A stretch of 64,000 nucleotides of DNA from Paenibacillus sp. oral taxon 786 str. D14 (GTDB lineage: Bacteria > Bacillota > Bacilli > Paenibacillales > Paenibacillaceae): positions 50,871 through 114,870 of the forward strand of contig NZ_GG695971.1 of the NCBI RefSeq assembly GCF_000159955.1. Direction: 5' to 3'. Of the stretch, positions 29,106 to 36,862 are shown piece by piece (the first letter of the stretch is position 1; each line of letters begins with the position of its first letter). The position numbers and the translations under genes are program-made. The notes below the pieces were generated by a model. It was given only the letters and a program-made list of their open reading frames with translations. It ran no database searches and was not told the origin of the DNA.

Positions 29106-29585
29106 GTGCAGATTCAAATCGTGGCGGTCGGCAAATTGAAGGAAAAATATCTGGTCCAGGGCATTGCGGAGTACGCCAAGCGCCTGGCGCCTTACGTGAA
29201 ATTTCAAGTCGTGGAGGTGCCCGACGAGAAAGCGCCGGAGACGATGAGCGAGGCGGAGCTCATCGGCGTCAAGGAGCGCGAGGGCGAACGCATCCTCGCG
29301 CACATCAAGAGCGACGCGCATGTTATCGCGCTCGCGATTGACGGCCAGCTCTGGAGCTCGGAGGAGCTGGCCGCGTGTTTGGACCGGCTCGGCACCTACG
29401 GGACGAGCCATGTCGTGTTCGTCATCGGCGGCAGCCACGGGCTCGCCGATGCGGTGCTCCGCCGCGCGCAGCAGCGGCTGTCGTTCGGGCGCATGACGCT
29501 GCCCCACCAGCTCATGCGCCTGGTGCTCACCGAGCAGATTTATCGCGCGGTGAAGATTAATCGGGGGGAGCCGTATCATAAGTAA
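29106..29585 (+). CDS. rlmH: 23S rRNA (pseudouridine-1915-N3)-methyltransferase RlmH
   Basis: This is a SPOUT-family enzyme that methylates pseudouridine 1915 in helix 69 of 23S rRNA. The C-terminal knot has the SAM-binding FVIGGSHGL and the strictly conserved end [22 protein letters not shown]. Length 159 is exact for the family. The GTG start follows GGAGG by seven bases. It closes the conserved wal/htrA/rlmH neighbourhood; GC content drops sharply just after it. Confidence 0.97.
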   Translation: MQIQIVAVGKLKEKYLVQGIAEYAKRLAPYVKFQVVEVPDEKAPETMSEAELIGVKEREGERILAHIKSDAHVIALAIDGQLWSSEELAACLDRLGTYGTSHVVFVIGGSHGLADAVLRRAQQRLSFGRMTLPHQLMRLVLTEQIYRAVKINRGEPYHK

Positions 29586-29709
29586 GGCGAAGGCAGGCAC
29601 AAACTTAAAGTTTTCTTTACATTTCAATATATAGATTTTCAACCGTGGTATTATATTGATTGATTTTTTTAGCATATGATGTCTGTTTTTGTTGATGAGG
29701 AGGACTGAT

Positions 29710-29817
29710 ATGAAAAATACAGTGAAAAGAGTCACTTCGATATTTATCATCATGCTCATGGTGATGGGAAGTATACCAGGAACACAACTATTGACAAACA
29801 GAGGAGAACGGGTTTAA
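29710..29817 (+). CDS. Possible 35-residue secreted or membrane peptide
   Basis: GAGGAGG lies seven bases before an ATG that opens a 36-codon frame: MKNTVKRVTSIFIIMLMVMG then a short polar tail ending RGERV. It has a basic start, a hydrophobic core and a possible cleavage after GSIPG, like a signal peptide or an exported signalling peptide. Its 3' end overlaps the promoter of the following monooxygenase gene. It could equally be the stub of a truncated exported protein. Confidence 0.4.
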   Translation: MKNTVKRVTSIFIIMLMVMGSIPGTQLLTNRGERV

Positions 29818-29851
29818 TATAACGGTGTTATATAAATATAACTAAGTTACA
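29791..29851 (+). promoter_or_regulatory. Promoter with two 15-bp operators ahead of the monooxygenase
   Basis: TTGACA (29791-29796), a 17-bp spacer and TTAATA (29814-29819) form a sigma-A promoter. TATAACGGTGTTATA (29818-29832) is a perfect palindrome touching the -10, and TATAACTAAGTTACA (29837-29851) is a second copy of TATAAC-N3-GTTAYA, 19 bp on. Two in-phase sites over the start region are typical for a TetR repressor, presumably the product at 31196. Confidence 0.7.
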
Positions 29852-29866
29852 GAAAGAAGGACTCGT

Positions 29867-31099
29867 ATGAAATCACTCTCTGCAGTTATTGTTGGCGGCG
29901 GTCTCGGAGGACTTGCATTAGCGCAAAGTCTGAAGAAGCATCACATTGACTTTGTAGTTTGTGAACGCGAGCAGGAAGGACAATTTCTTCAAACCGGTTA
30001 TCGTATCAAAATCAATGACAACGGAATGAGTGCGCTGCGGTTTTGTCTGCCTGAGAAGCTTTACGATCTCTTTATGGAAACCTCCGTCATGGGACCGGAA
30101 CACCCGATATTCTTAAATCCAATTTCTCTCGAGCTGATGGAAGAACAGCACCCAATGTACAACAAGGCGAAAATCACGCCTGGCGTCAATCGTTTTACTT
30201 TCAGAGAAGTGTTGCTTGGTGAACTCAATGACCATATCCGTTACGGATATCGGTTTACCCATTATGAAACGTTGGAAAACGGCCGCTTGAGAGCTTGGTT
30301 TGAGAATGGAGAGTATATCGATGCGGATGTCCTTGTTGGCGCTGACGGGGGAGGATCGAAGGTTCGCCAACAGTATAAACCTGGGGTGAAAATTTTTGAT
30401 ACCTTGGGAAGAGCTCTTTATACAAAAGTATTTCTGGATGATACTCGGAGAAAAGAACTCGATCAGCTCATTGGGGACGGCAGCATGAGAGGCCTTTTTA
30501 GCCCGGAAGGAGAGGCTCCGGTTTCCCTGCTTCTTGAAGAAATGGCCTTCAAGCCGAATATGGAACGATTGCCGGAATCCATGTCCCTGAATGTGAAAAT
30601 TACTCCACAACAGGATTACTTGTATGCTGTGTTTGCGTGCTCGCCTGAGTGGTTTGGGATGCCTGACGAGCAGCTTTTCCAATTGAATGGTTCGGAATTG
30701 TTGTCCCTTGCTCAAGAGAAAACCAAACATTGGCATCCCCAAGTCAAACGGATGTTGGAACTCGCAGAGCCAGAGAAAACGGCTGTTTATCACTTGCGTA
30801 ATGTTTTGCCATATAAGCCTTGGAAAGAAACCACCTCTTTGGTATTGCTGGGGGACGCCTTGCATCCGATGACACCGGCTGGAATTGGCGGGAACGCGGC
30901 ACTTTTTGATGCCTATGAGCTATCGAAAGAATTAATCAACGTCAAAGACGGGAAAAAGGAACTTTTGTCAGCGTTACGTGATTATGAGGTGGCTGCGATT
31001 GAACGTGGGATGCGGGATGTTCGCCTCTCCTCGAAAGCAGGGGAAAGCATGTTCAACCAGAAGCCGTTGCCTGAGGAAGATGTAGAGTTGGAGGAATAG
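29867..31099 (+). CDS. FAD-dependent monooxygenase (PHBH/TetX fold)
   Basis: This is a class A flavoprotein hydroxylase. The ADP-binding motif AVIVGGGLGGLALAQSLKK is at the N-terminus, VLVGADGGGSKVR is the DG motif, and LVLLGDALHPMTPAGIGGNAALFDAYEL is the GD motif that binds FAD ribityl (about 30835-30920). Length is 410. AGAAAGAAGG precedes the ATG. Enzymes of this fold paired with a TetR repressor often modify aromatic drugs or antibiotics, but neither substrate nor resistance role can be read here. It has lower GC than the wal neighbourhood. Confidence 0.85.
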   Translation: MKSLSAVIVGGGLGGLALAQSLKKHHIDFVVCEREQEGQFLQTGYRIKINDNGMSALRFCLPEKLYDLFMETSVMGPEHPIFLNPISLELMEEQHPMYNKAKITPGVNRFTFREVLLGELNDHIRYGYRFTHYETLENGRLRAWFENGEYIDADVLVGADGGGSKVRQQYKPGVKIFDTLGRALYTKVFLDDTRRKELDQLIGDGSMRGLFSPEGEAPVSLLLEEMAFKPNMERLPESMSLNVKITPQQDYLYAVFACSPEWFGMPDEQLFQLNGSELLSLAQEKTKHWHPQVKRMLELAEPEKTAVYHLRNVLPYKPWKETTSLVLLGDALHPMTPAGIGGNAALFDAYELSKELINVKDGKKELLSALRDYEVAAIERGMRDVRLSSKAGESMFNQKPLPEEDVELEE

Positions 31100-31195
31100 G
31101 GGTTTGTTTTTACGTTTATCCTTGACTAGGCTCCTTTCTAAATCGAGTATAATAAGTTGTATAAGAATCTATGGAATGGAGTTGGATTGTCTGTT

Positions 31196-31831
31196 ATGCC
31201 TCAACGCAGGCCACATATCAGCGAGGAGAAGATCATCGCAGCTTCGTGGCGGCTTCTCTCCGACCAAGGAATCGAAAACTTTACCATAAGAAGCCTTTGT
31301 AAAGAGCTAAATGTTCAAGCCCCTACGATCTATTGGTACTTCGAGAGTAAGCAGGTCCTTATTCAAACCTTAGCCAACCTGGTTTCAAGAGAGATCATAG
31401 GTGATCTTCCCAAGCAAGGTGACTGGCGGGAGAGGCTTCAAACCAGCGCCATGGTGATTCGGAAGAAACTCCAGCAGTATCCCTGCTCGGGTCAACTTCT
31501 GATGAAGTCGAAGCCAGAGGCTGATTTTATGGAACTGCTCGAATGCCTCTTGCAGATGATCGAACCTACTTCCTTGACGGATAAACAAAAATTTTCATAT
31601 ATCACCCATTTGCTTAACTATGTCATCAACTTCGTCGTTGAAGAATATGAACAACGGATGGTACAGATATCGTTAGGGAATAAGGAGGATATTCACGGGG
31701 ATTTCTCGCAATTCAACCTGCTTCGTCGGATGTACGAAGAAGGGATGTTTAATTTAATTGGTTCTGATGAACTCTTTGACTCGGGAATTCTCTTATTACT
31801 CGATGGGATCGAGCAGAGAATAACTCCCTAG
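31196..31831 (+). CDS. TetR-family regulator (tetracycline-repressor-like C-terminal domain)
   Basis: The N-terminal HTH reads ISEEKIIAASWRLLSDQGIE and VQAPTIYWYFESKQVLIQ. The C-terminal part follows the TetR_C_1 pattern. The ATG at 31196 is chosen, about 20 nt after a GGAATGGAG stretch; its Shine-Dalgarno site is not strong. A TATAAT lies at 31148-31153 with TTGACT 20 bp upstream, longer than ideal. It is 97 bp after the monooxygenase and most likely represses it through the twin operators at 29818 and 29837. Confidence 0.85.
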   Translation: MPQRRPHISEEKIIAASWRLLSDQGIENFTIRSLCKELNVQAPTIYWYFESKQVLIQTLANLVSREIIGDLPKQGDWRERLQTSAMVIRKKLQQYPCSGQLLMKSKPEADFMELLECLLQMIEPTSLTDKQKFSYITHLLNYVINFVVEEYEQRMVQISLGNKEDIHGDFSQFNLLRRMYEEGMFNLIGSDELFDSGILLLLDGIEQRITP

Positions 31832-31837
31832 GTTTTT

Positions 31838-31871
31838 AGGAGCGGATCGCGTGGTGATCGCTCCTTTTTTC
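31838..31871 (+). terminator. tetR-like gene terminator
   Basis: AGGAGCG-GATC pairs with GATCGCTCCT (one bulge), then six T. Confidence 0.85.
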
Positions 31872-31896
31872 TTTTAAGTTGGTGCTGTTTTTGCGC

Positions 31897-32715
31897 TTAT
31901 TTGAAGGCGGGAAGGTTCTCGGCGAGAAAGAGGTCCAGATTACGAGGGGACATCCCCGTAACTCGTTTCACATCATCGGATATCCATGCGGCGTCATCTT
32001 CGGCAATCAAACCGAATAATTGGGCGTTGGATGTGGCAACAGGCTCGGGAATCCCTGCCTGAATCATCGCTTTCTGATGCTCGGCGGGAGAGATTCACCG
32101 GTATTCGACGGTATACCCCAGAGCGTCAGACAGTTTACGTGCGACATCGTGATAAGTAATCAATTCGGGTCCGGTGAGCAGATAAGTACGACCTGCATGC
32201 GTGGATCGTGATACGGCAATAGTTGCGGCCGTGGCGGCCACGTAGCGAGCATCGATCATGGCGAACTTGCCATCACCGGCAGACATTACGAAGCCTCTCG
32301 TTTGTTTAATCATCTGCGCGACAGCGAAGAGATTCTGCATGTAGAGATTCGGCGCAAGCAAAGTATAGTCGATCCCCGTCGCCTTCAGATGCGCCTCAAC
32401 TCGCGCATGGCCACGCCGTCGATCAACAGGGGAATCTGCCGTAGCCTTATGATTCGTGATCTTTATAATATGTTTTATTCCGTTGCGAACAGCACTGTCA
32501 ATCACGGCGATTTCCTGGTCCGGTACAGCAGGACTAATTAAAACGACCGTCTCAATGCCATGCATGGCTGCATCAAGAGTTTCAGGACGATCGAAGTTGC
32601 CAACGGCGATATCAATCCCATTCTCGGAGAACTCACGCGGCGTACGAGATAAGTCTCGAACTAGTGCGCGTGCAGGGTGTTGTTGCTTTGCAAGCAGGCG
32701 GACGGTTTCAGAGGA
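31897..32715 (-). pseudogene. NmrA-like NAD(P)H-binding oxidoreductase, broken
   Basis: Two lesions are visible. The 5' end is lost: homology begins abruptly at SETVRLLAKQQHPARALVRD, without the Gly-rich nucleotide loop that should precede it. A TGA at 32095-32097 then interrupts the frame after LGYTVEYR. The same frame continues for 65 further codons (ISPAEHQKAMIQAG, ending LPAFK and TAA at 31897), which is the expected NmrA C-terminus. Middle motifs LLAPNLYMQN and YVAATAATI are preserved. Confidence 0.85.
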
Positions 32716-32949
32716 CCCAAGCGATTTAATGAACTCGAGCGCTCCATTTCTAAAATTACGCGTAAGATGCTTACAGAACAACTAAGAGACCTGGAACGAG
32801 ATAAACTGGTTATTCGAACAGTCTATAATCATGTTCCCCCGAAAGTGGAGTACTCACTTAGCGAACATGGTAAGACGTTCCTCCCTGTTTTAGAGATGAT
32901 GGTCAAGTGGGGGGAATATCATCAAGAAAGTGTAGCTGGTCTCACATGA
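32713..32949 (+). pseudogene. HxlR-family regulator, 5' half deleted
   Basis: From GPKRFNELERSISKITRKML to the C-terminus it is a normal HxlR winged-helix half (LTEQLRDLERDKLVIRTVYN, VEYSLSEHGKT). The first roughly 40 residues, with the CPV cysteine motif, are missing. The homology starts on the same bases where the divergent NmrA homology starts, so one deletion removed both 5' ends and the promoter region between them. Confidence 0.85.
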
Positions 32950-33072
32950 TGAGGCTGGCTTTTTTTTGATTAGAATACGCGGTGGTTTTTAACTATAACT
33001 GGATATGATCTGTTTATTTCGTGATTTCTTTGATACCTTAATTTTTGGAAAACCCCAAGGAGGTAGGGACGA

Positions 33073-33945
33073 ATGGCTGAAAAAATGCATGTTGACGAAA
33101 TAGAAATGGATGAGGCGCTGGTTCGCCGTCTGCTGGTTGCCCAGTTTCCCCAATGGTCAGATCTATCCCTGCGGCGGGTCGAGCCAGCTGGCACCGTGAA
33201 CGCCATCTTTCGATTAGGTAACCAATATTCGGTTCGGCTCGCGCGGCGGGAAGGGCCTGCGACACCAGAAAGCCGCGAGTTTACTTGGCTGCCCAAGCTT
33301 GCTCCGTTGGTTCCGCTAGAAGTCCCTGTACCCATCGCTCTAGGGCATCCGAGCAGCGAATATCCTTGGTATTGGTATATTTACACCTGGGTTGAGGGCG
33401 AGTCGGTGCCGATTGAGGAGATTGACGCGATGCAGGCAGCGCGTGATCTTGCGGGGTTCGTTGCAGCGCTGCAGCAAATCGATTCATCGGGTGGGCCGCT
33501 GGGACGCGGTGTTCCTTTGGCGGAGCGGGATGAGGGGTTCCGATACTGGTTGGCACGGTTTGATGGCGACGTTGCGGCGGTGTCTAAGGTGTGGGAATCC
33601 GCGCTTGCTGCGCCTCCGTGGAGCGGCCCGCCAGTTTGGCATCACGGCGACCTTGATATGCGCAACTGGCTCGTGCGTAATCAACGAATTACCGGTGTGA
33701 TCGATTGGGATACGATGGGCGTGGGTGATCCTGCATGCGATGTCATGGTCGCATGGAAGTTACACTCGCCGGAGGCACGTGACGCATTCCGCAAATATCT
33801 TCCGACGGATGACGCGACCTGGGCGAGAGCCCGCGGATGGGTTGTATCCCAGGCAGTGGCCATACTGGCTTACTATACGCCAGAAAACAACCCCGTTCTG
33901 TACCGTGAGGCCCAATCCTGGCTTGACCTCGTATTGTCGGAATGA
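33073..33945 (+). CDS. Aminoglycoside phosphotransferase-like (APH) kinase
   Basis: This is an eukaryotic-kinase-like small-molecule phosphotransferase. The catalytic loop reads HHGDLDMRNWLV and the metal-binding segment GVIDWDTMG. An N-terminal lobe binds ATP, and a hinge WYWYIYTWVEGE is seen near residue 100. Length is 290. AAGGAGG precedes the ATG. Such proteins include APH resistance enzymes but also many housekeeping or macrolide and choline kinases, so the substrate is open. It stands alone. Confidence 0.85.
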   Translation: MAEKMHVDEIEMDEALVRRLLVAQFPQWSDLSLRRVEPAGTVNAIFRLGNQYSVRLARREGPATPESREFTWLPKLAPLVPLEVPVPIALGHPSSEYPWYWYIYTWVEGESVPIEEIDAMQAARDLAGFVAALQQIDSSGGPLGRGVPLAERDEGFRYWLARFDGDVAAVSKVWESALAAPPWSGPPVWHHGDLDMRNWLVRNQRITGVIDWDTMGVGDPACDVMVAWKLHSPEARDAFRKYLPTDDATWARARGWVVSQAVAILAYYTPENNPVLYREAQSWLDLVLSE

Positions 33946-34007
33946 TGATTGATTATTTACTGTTAAGTATAAGTGTGTCATGGAGAGCGAATCTGATAGT
34001 TGTATGC

Positions 34008-34036
34008 TGAAAAAGGCCATCCCACATGGGATGGCC
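34008..34036 (-). terminator. Terminator facing left
   Basis: GGCCATCCC-ACAT-GGGATGGCC is a perfect 9-bp stem. The T-run (TTTTT) is on the minus strand, so it ends the unit that contained the remnant at 34137. Confidence 0.75.
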
Positions 34037-34136
34037 GAAAACTTGCCCTCGTAGAAGCCGTGGCGAACCGTATCACAAAATAGGGATAAATTTTTATCAG
34101 AATATGTTAGCATTTAACTCATGCAAGGCTACTGTA

Positions 34137-34420
34137 CTAATATACTTGATGAATTAGTCTTTTCAAATGGGCATTACGTTCATGTACATATTTTGATTTC
34201 AACGTCGGAGTAGTTGTATGCTTACTTTTCCATCTATTTAAAAAGTCTTGTTCAGCAAGTTGAGATTTCAATAATTCTGAGTCACGAGTAGTAATAATTC
34301 GAATAATTACATCACCTAAACCTACAATTCCTCGAAGATATAATTTTACTTTTTCGCCAACAGTAGTAATAGCCGAATGAAGTGGTACTTCTTTATCCCC
34401 TCTTTTCTGTCGCTTTTTTC
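34137..34420 (-). pseudogene. C-terminal fragment of an unidentified AT-rich gene
   Basis: An open minus-strand frame of about 90 codons without any start codon reads HSAITTVGEKVKLYLRGIVG, then DVIIRIITTRDSELL and FLNRWKSK, and ends HLKRLIHQVY. Its composition is far more AT-rich than the flanking genes, and it meets GC-rich DNA abruptly near 34420. It keeps a terminator 100 bp downstream. I do not recognise the family. The rest of the 33946-34670 interval holds that terminator and the repeat cluster. Confidence 0.55.
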
Positions 34421-34465
34421 CTCCGCAAGCCCGCCGCGAACCTCCGATAAACTAAATTTAGCTCC

Positions 34466-34637
34466 AAAACCTACCGTTAATTTCGCAAGTTAGATCTCTC
34501 CGCACCAATTACAAGTAAAACCTACCGTTAAATTTTATGTTTCCTCGCCAAATTGCTGATTTCGATCAAAATAACAGCAGGATTTACCGCTAATTTGGAC
34601 AAAACCATGAAATTGTCCAAAATTAACGGTAGCTTTT
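34466..34637. repeat. Cluster of four TACCGTTAATTT motifs
   Basis: AAAACCTACCGTTAATTT (34466-34483), a near copy at 34517-34535, the variant TTTACCGCTAATTT at 34580-34598 and an inverted copy AAATTAACGGTAGCTTTT ending near 34637 lie 38-63 nt apart. The last two can pair around CAAAACC-ATG. The design matches the cluster at 14017-14192, with a different motif. Confidence 0.7.
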
Positions 34638-34663
34638 ACAGTTCGTTAACGCAATTTGGGCTC

Positions 34664-34700
34664 TTTTGACATGATTCATGGTTATGATACACCCATCAAG
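34664..34700 (+). promoter_or_regulatory. Copy of a WYL-locus control box
   Basis: This 37-bp segment differs at four positions from 45944-45980, which lies between the WYL regulator and its divergent target. It includes TTGACATGATT, TTATGATA and ACCCATCAAG. TTGACA and TATGAT are only 11 bp apart, too close for a -35/-10 pair, so the conserved unit may be an operator plus a -10. Confidence 0.6.
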
Positions 34701-35324
34701 CGATTTCTAGGCACGATCTCGCTTGATCTGTTCACCGTTCTGCTCGGCGGGGCTACGGCGCTGCTGCCAATCTTCGCCGAAGACATCCTGCATACAGGGT
34801 CATGGGGACTCGGATTGCTTCGGACAGCTCCGGCAGTTGGCGCTTTGCTGATGTCACTTGTTCTTACGCGGTATTCGATTCAGAATTCGATCAGCAAGTA
34901 TTTGTTCAGCTCGCTGGCGATCTTTGGCTTGGCTACCGTGCTGTTCGCCGTCTCCAAAAATCTCGTATTATCTTTGGTAGCCCTGTTCCTGATCGGCGCA
35001 TCGGATGTGGTCAGTGTCGTCATTCGTTCTACGCTGGTTCAGTTAAATACGCCGCGTGAAATGCAGGGACGTGTCAACGCTGTCAACATGCTGTTTATCG
35101 GAACCTCGAACCAGCTCGGCGAATTCGAATCCGGCACCATGGCCAATTGGCTTGGTGCAGTGGTTGCCACCGTCATCGGCGGAATCGGGACGCTCGTTGT
35201 GGCCGCGCTCTGGATGCACCTGTTCCCGGTGCTGCGGAATATGAAAACTTATTATGATACCAGTCATGAAAGTGAGAAGCCGGAGAAGGGAACTCCTGCG
35301 CCGCTAAGTAAACCCGTACAGTAA
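34671..35324 (+). pseudogene. C-terminal half of an MFS exporter
   Basis: About 205 residues remain of a roughly 410-residue major-facilitator protein. They begin at RFLGTISLDLFTVLLGGATA, which is the sixth or seventh helix, and include the conserved TPREMQGRVNAV loop and the hydrophilic tail. The N-terminal half is replaced by the 37-bp box at 34664. A frame starting at ATG 34671 is open, so a half transporter might be made, but the family needs both halves. Confidence 0.75.
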
Positions 35325-35350
35325 AAGTGAAGGGGATCCCACATTACCGG

Positions 35351-35404
35351 GTACCCTGCACGGGACACTTAAACCAAAGTGTTTTGTGCAGGTACTTTTT
35401 TTAC
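35351..35404 (+). terminator. Terminator behind the MFS remnant
   Basis: GTACCCTGCAC pairs with GTGCAGGTAC (one bulge), with an inner ACACTT/AAGTGT stem and seven T. Confidence 0.8.
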
Positions 35405-35410
35405 CCTTGA

Positions 35411-35558
35411 AATATGTCACTGATCGTAAAACTTTGTCCCTAGCATATTTCAACAAACTAGGCTTTCGAACAATAGTAGAGTTGTATTTTTGCAAAATGG
35501 CAATAATTTCCCGCAAAATTCTTTTGCTCAATATCATTGAATGTGTCAGTGACATATT
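35411..35558. repeat. 148-bp segment bounded by 13-bp perfect inverted repeats
   Basis: AATATGTCACTGA (35411-35423) and TCAGTGACATATT (35546-35558) are exact inverted copies flanking AT-rich DNA without a meaningful frame. It may be a miniature element or a large operator pair. No target duplication is obvious. It fills most of the 317-bp gap before the GntR-type gene. Confidence 0.5.
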
Positions 35559-35587
35559 GTATGGTTATGTCAGCTTAAGCTAATGGC

Positions 35588-35613
35588 TTGGTAGATCACG
35601 CGCGGTTTACCAA
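35588..35613. promoter_or_regulatory. Candidate operator of the GntR-type regulator
   Basis: TTGGTA and TACCAA are inverted 6-bp arms 14 bp apart, 29 bp before the regulator ATG. The spacing is wider than usual for GntR sites, so this is tentative. Confidence 0.3.
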
Positions 35614-35641
35614 CTAAAAAATAATAAAGGAATGTCCGGAC

Positions 35642-36862
35642 ATGAGTTCTGAAAGCACTTCCAAGAAAGAGAAACAACAGCTGTATTTGCAGGTCGCGGA
35701 GAAAGTACTGGAGATCATCGAGACCCGGGGACTTCAAGCGCATGATCCTGTACCCTCAGAGGGTGAACTGGCCAAGTTGTTTGGCGTCAGCCGAATGACG
35801 AGTAAATTGGCCTTGGAACAACTGGTGGAGCAGGGGGTAGTTTATCGTCTGCCGAGACGAGGCACGTTCCTCTCAGGCAATCGGTATGAAGGGAGCAGTG
35901 AAAGACTGCAGGAACCGGTACAACCTGCGGTTGAGAAGAAAGTCAATCAACAAGTTGCGCTCATCATTCCCCACATGTCCGATTATACGTCAAGAATCAT
36001 TTCGGCAGTCGAGCATGAGTTACGTAAACATCAATTTGAACTCATTTTAAAAATTAGCAGTGATCAAGACGACCAAGACCGATGTTTACAGGAGCTTGTG
36101 GCGGCGGGGATCAGCGGCATCATTTTATTTCCGTGGGGAAGCCGAACCTGCAGCGATCAGGTGCTCCGATTAAAAATGGAACAAATCCCCAGTGTGATCA
36201 TCGACCGGATTTTTCGTGAGATTCCGTTCGATTGCGTCTATCACGACCATTTTCAAGGCTCCTATGAAATGGCGCAGTATTTGATTGCGAAGGGGCATCG
36301 GGACATTGGATATTCGTCTAACATTATTGAGAACATCACAAGTCGAGAGGAAAGATATCAGGGGTACATTCAAGCTTTGCTTGATCATGGGATTCCGGTG
36401 AAGAGCGAATATATTCATTTTAGAACAGAACGCTGTGAACCGGGGCGCTTTCATGAGTATGATGCCGAACAAGGGGAATTTATTAGAAGTAATCCGCAAA
36501 TGACAGCTATCATGTGTGCGGATGACCAAGTGGCGATTTCTACATTGTTTTCTGCACTTCATATGAACATATCCGTTCCGGAGAAGTTGTCTATTGTTGG
36601 GTTTTCGAATACTTATCTTTCAGCATTAACGCCCATCCCACTAACTACGGTTCGCCAAGATACGGATCGGCTTGCCGCGGCAGCCGTAGACCTGCTCATG
36701 AAGCGTATCAATCATTCGAAGGAACAACATCTCACTGTCAAAATAAAAACGAACATTGTTGAAAGAAAATCGGTATTCGATCGAAGTCATTTATTATCAC
36801 TTGATAAGGAGCGAGCACGAGATGTCGAAAATGATGAAAGCGTTGGCAATGGTGGTGCTTAG
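35642..36862 (+). CDS. GntR-type HTH fused to LacI-like sugar-binding sensor (AraR architecture)
   Basis: The N-terminal winged helix (about 10-80) reads LQAHDPVPSEGELAKLFGVS and RLPRRGTFL. From residue 105 on, a periplasmic-binding-protein-like sensor follows (VALIIPHMSDYTSRIISAVE, GISGIILFPWGS, SIVGFSNTYLSALTPIPLTTVRQDT). Such proteins bind a small metabolite and leave DNA. Length is 406. The gene overlaps the binding-protein gene by 41 bp and heads the importer operon, so it very likely regulates it. Confidence 0.88.
   Translation: MSSESTSKKEKQQLYLQVAEKVLEIIETRGLQAHDPVPSEGELAKLFGVSRMTSKLALEQLVEQGVVYRLPRRGTFLSGNRYEGSSERLQEPVQPAVEKKVNQQVALIIPHMSDYTSRIISAVEHELRKHQFELILKISSDQDDQDRCLQELVAAGISGIILFPWGSRTCSDQVLRLKMEQIPSVIIDRIFREIPFDCVYHDHFQGSYEMAQYLIAKGHRDIGYSSNIIENITSREERYQGYIQALLDHGIPVKSEYIHFRTERCEPGRFHEYDAEQGEFIRSNPQMTAIMCADDQVAISTLFSALHMNISVPEKLSIVGFSNTYLSALTPIPLTTVRQDTDRLAAAAVDLLMKRINHSKEQHLTVKIKTNIVERKSVFDRSHLLSLDKERARDVENDESVGNGGA

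Noticed and set aside
29061..29759. 232-codon minus-strand frame over rlmH
   Set aside because: RlmH on the plus strand is unambiguous; the antisense frame has no family features.
34666..34690. TTGACA/TATGAT as a normal sigma-A promoter
   Set aside because: The spacer is 11 bp, far below 16-18; the conserved unit is better described as an operator-type box.
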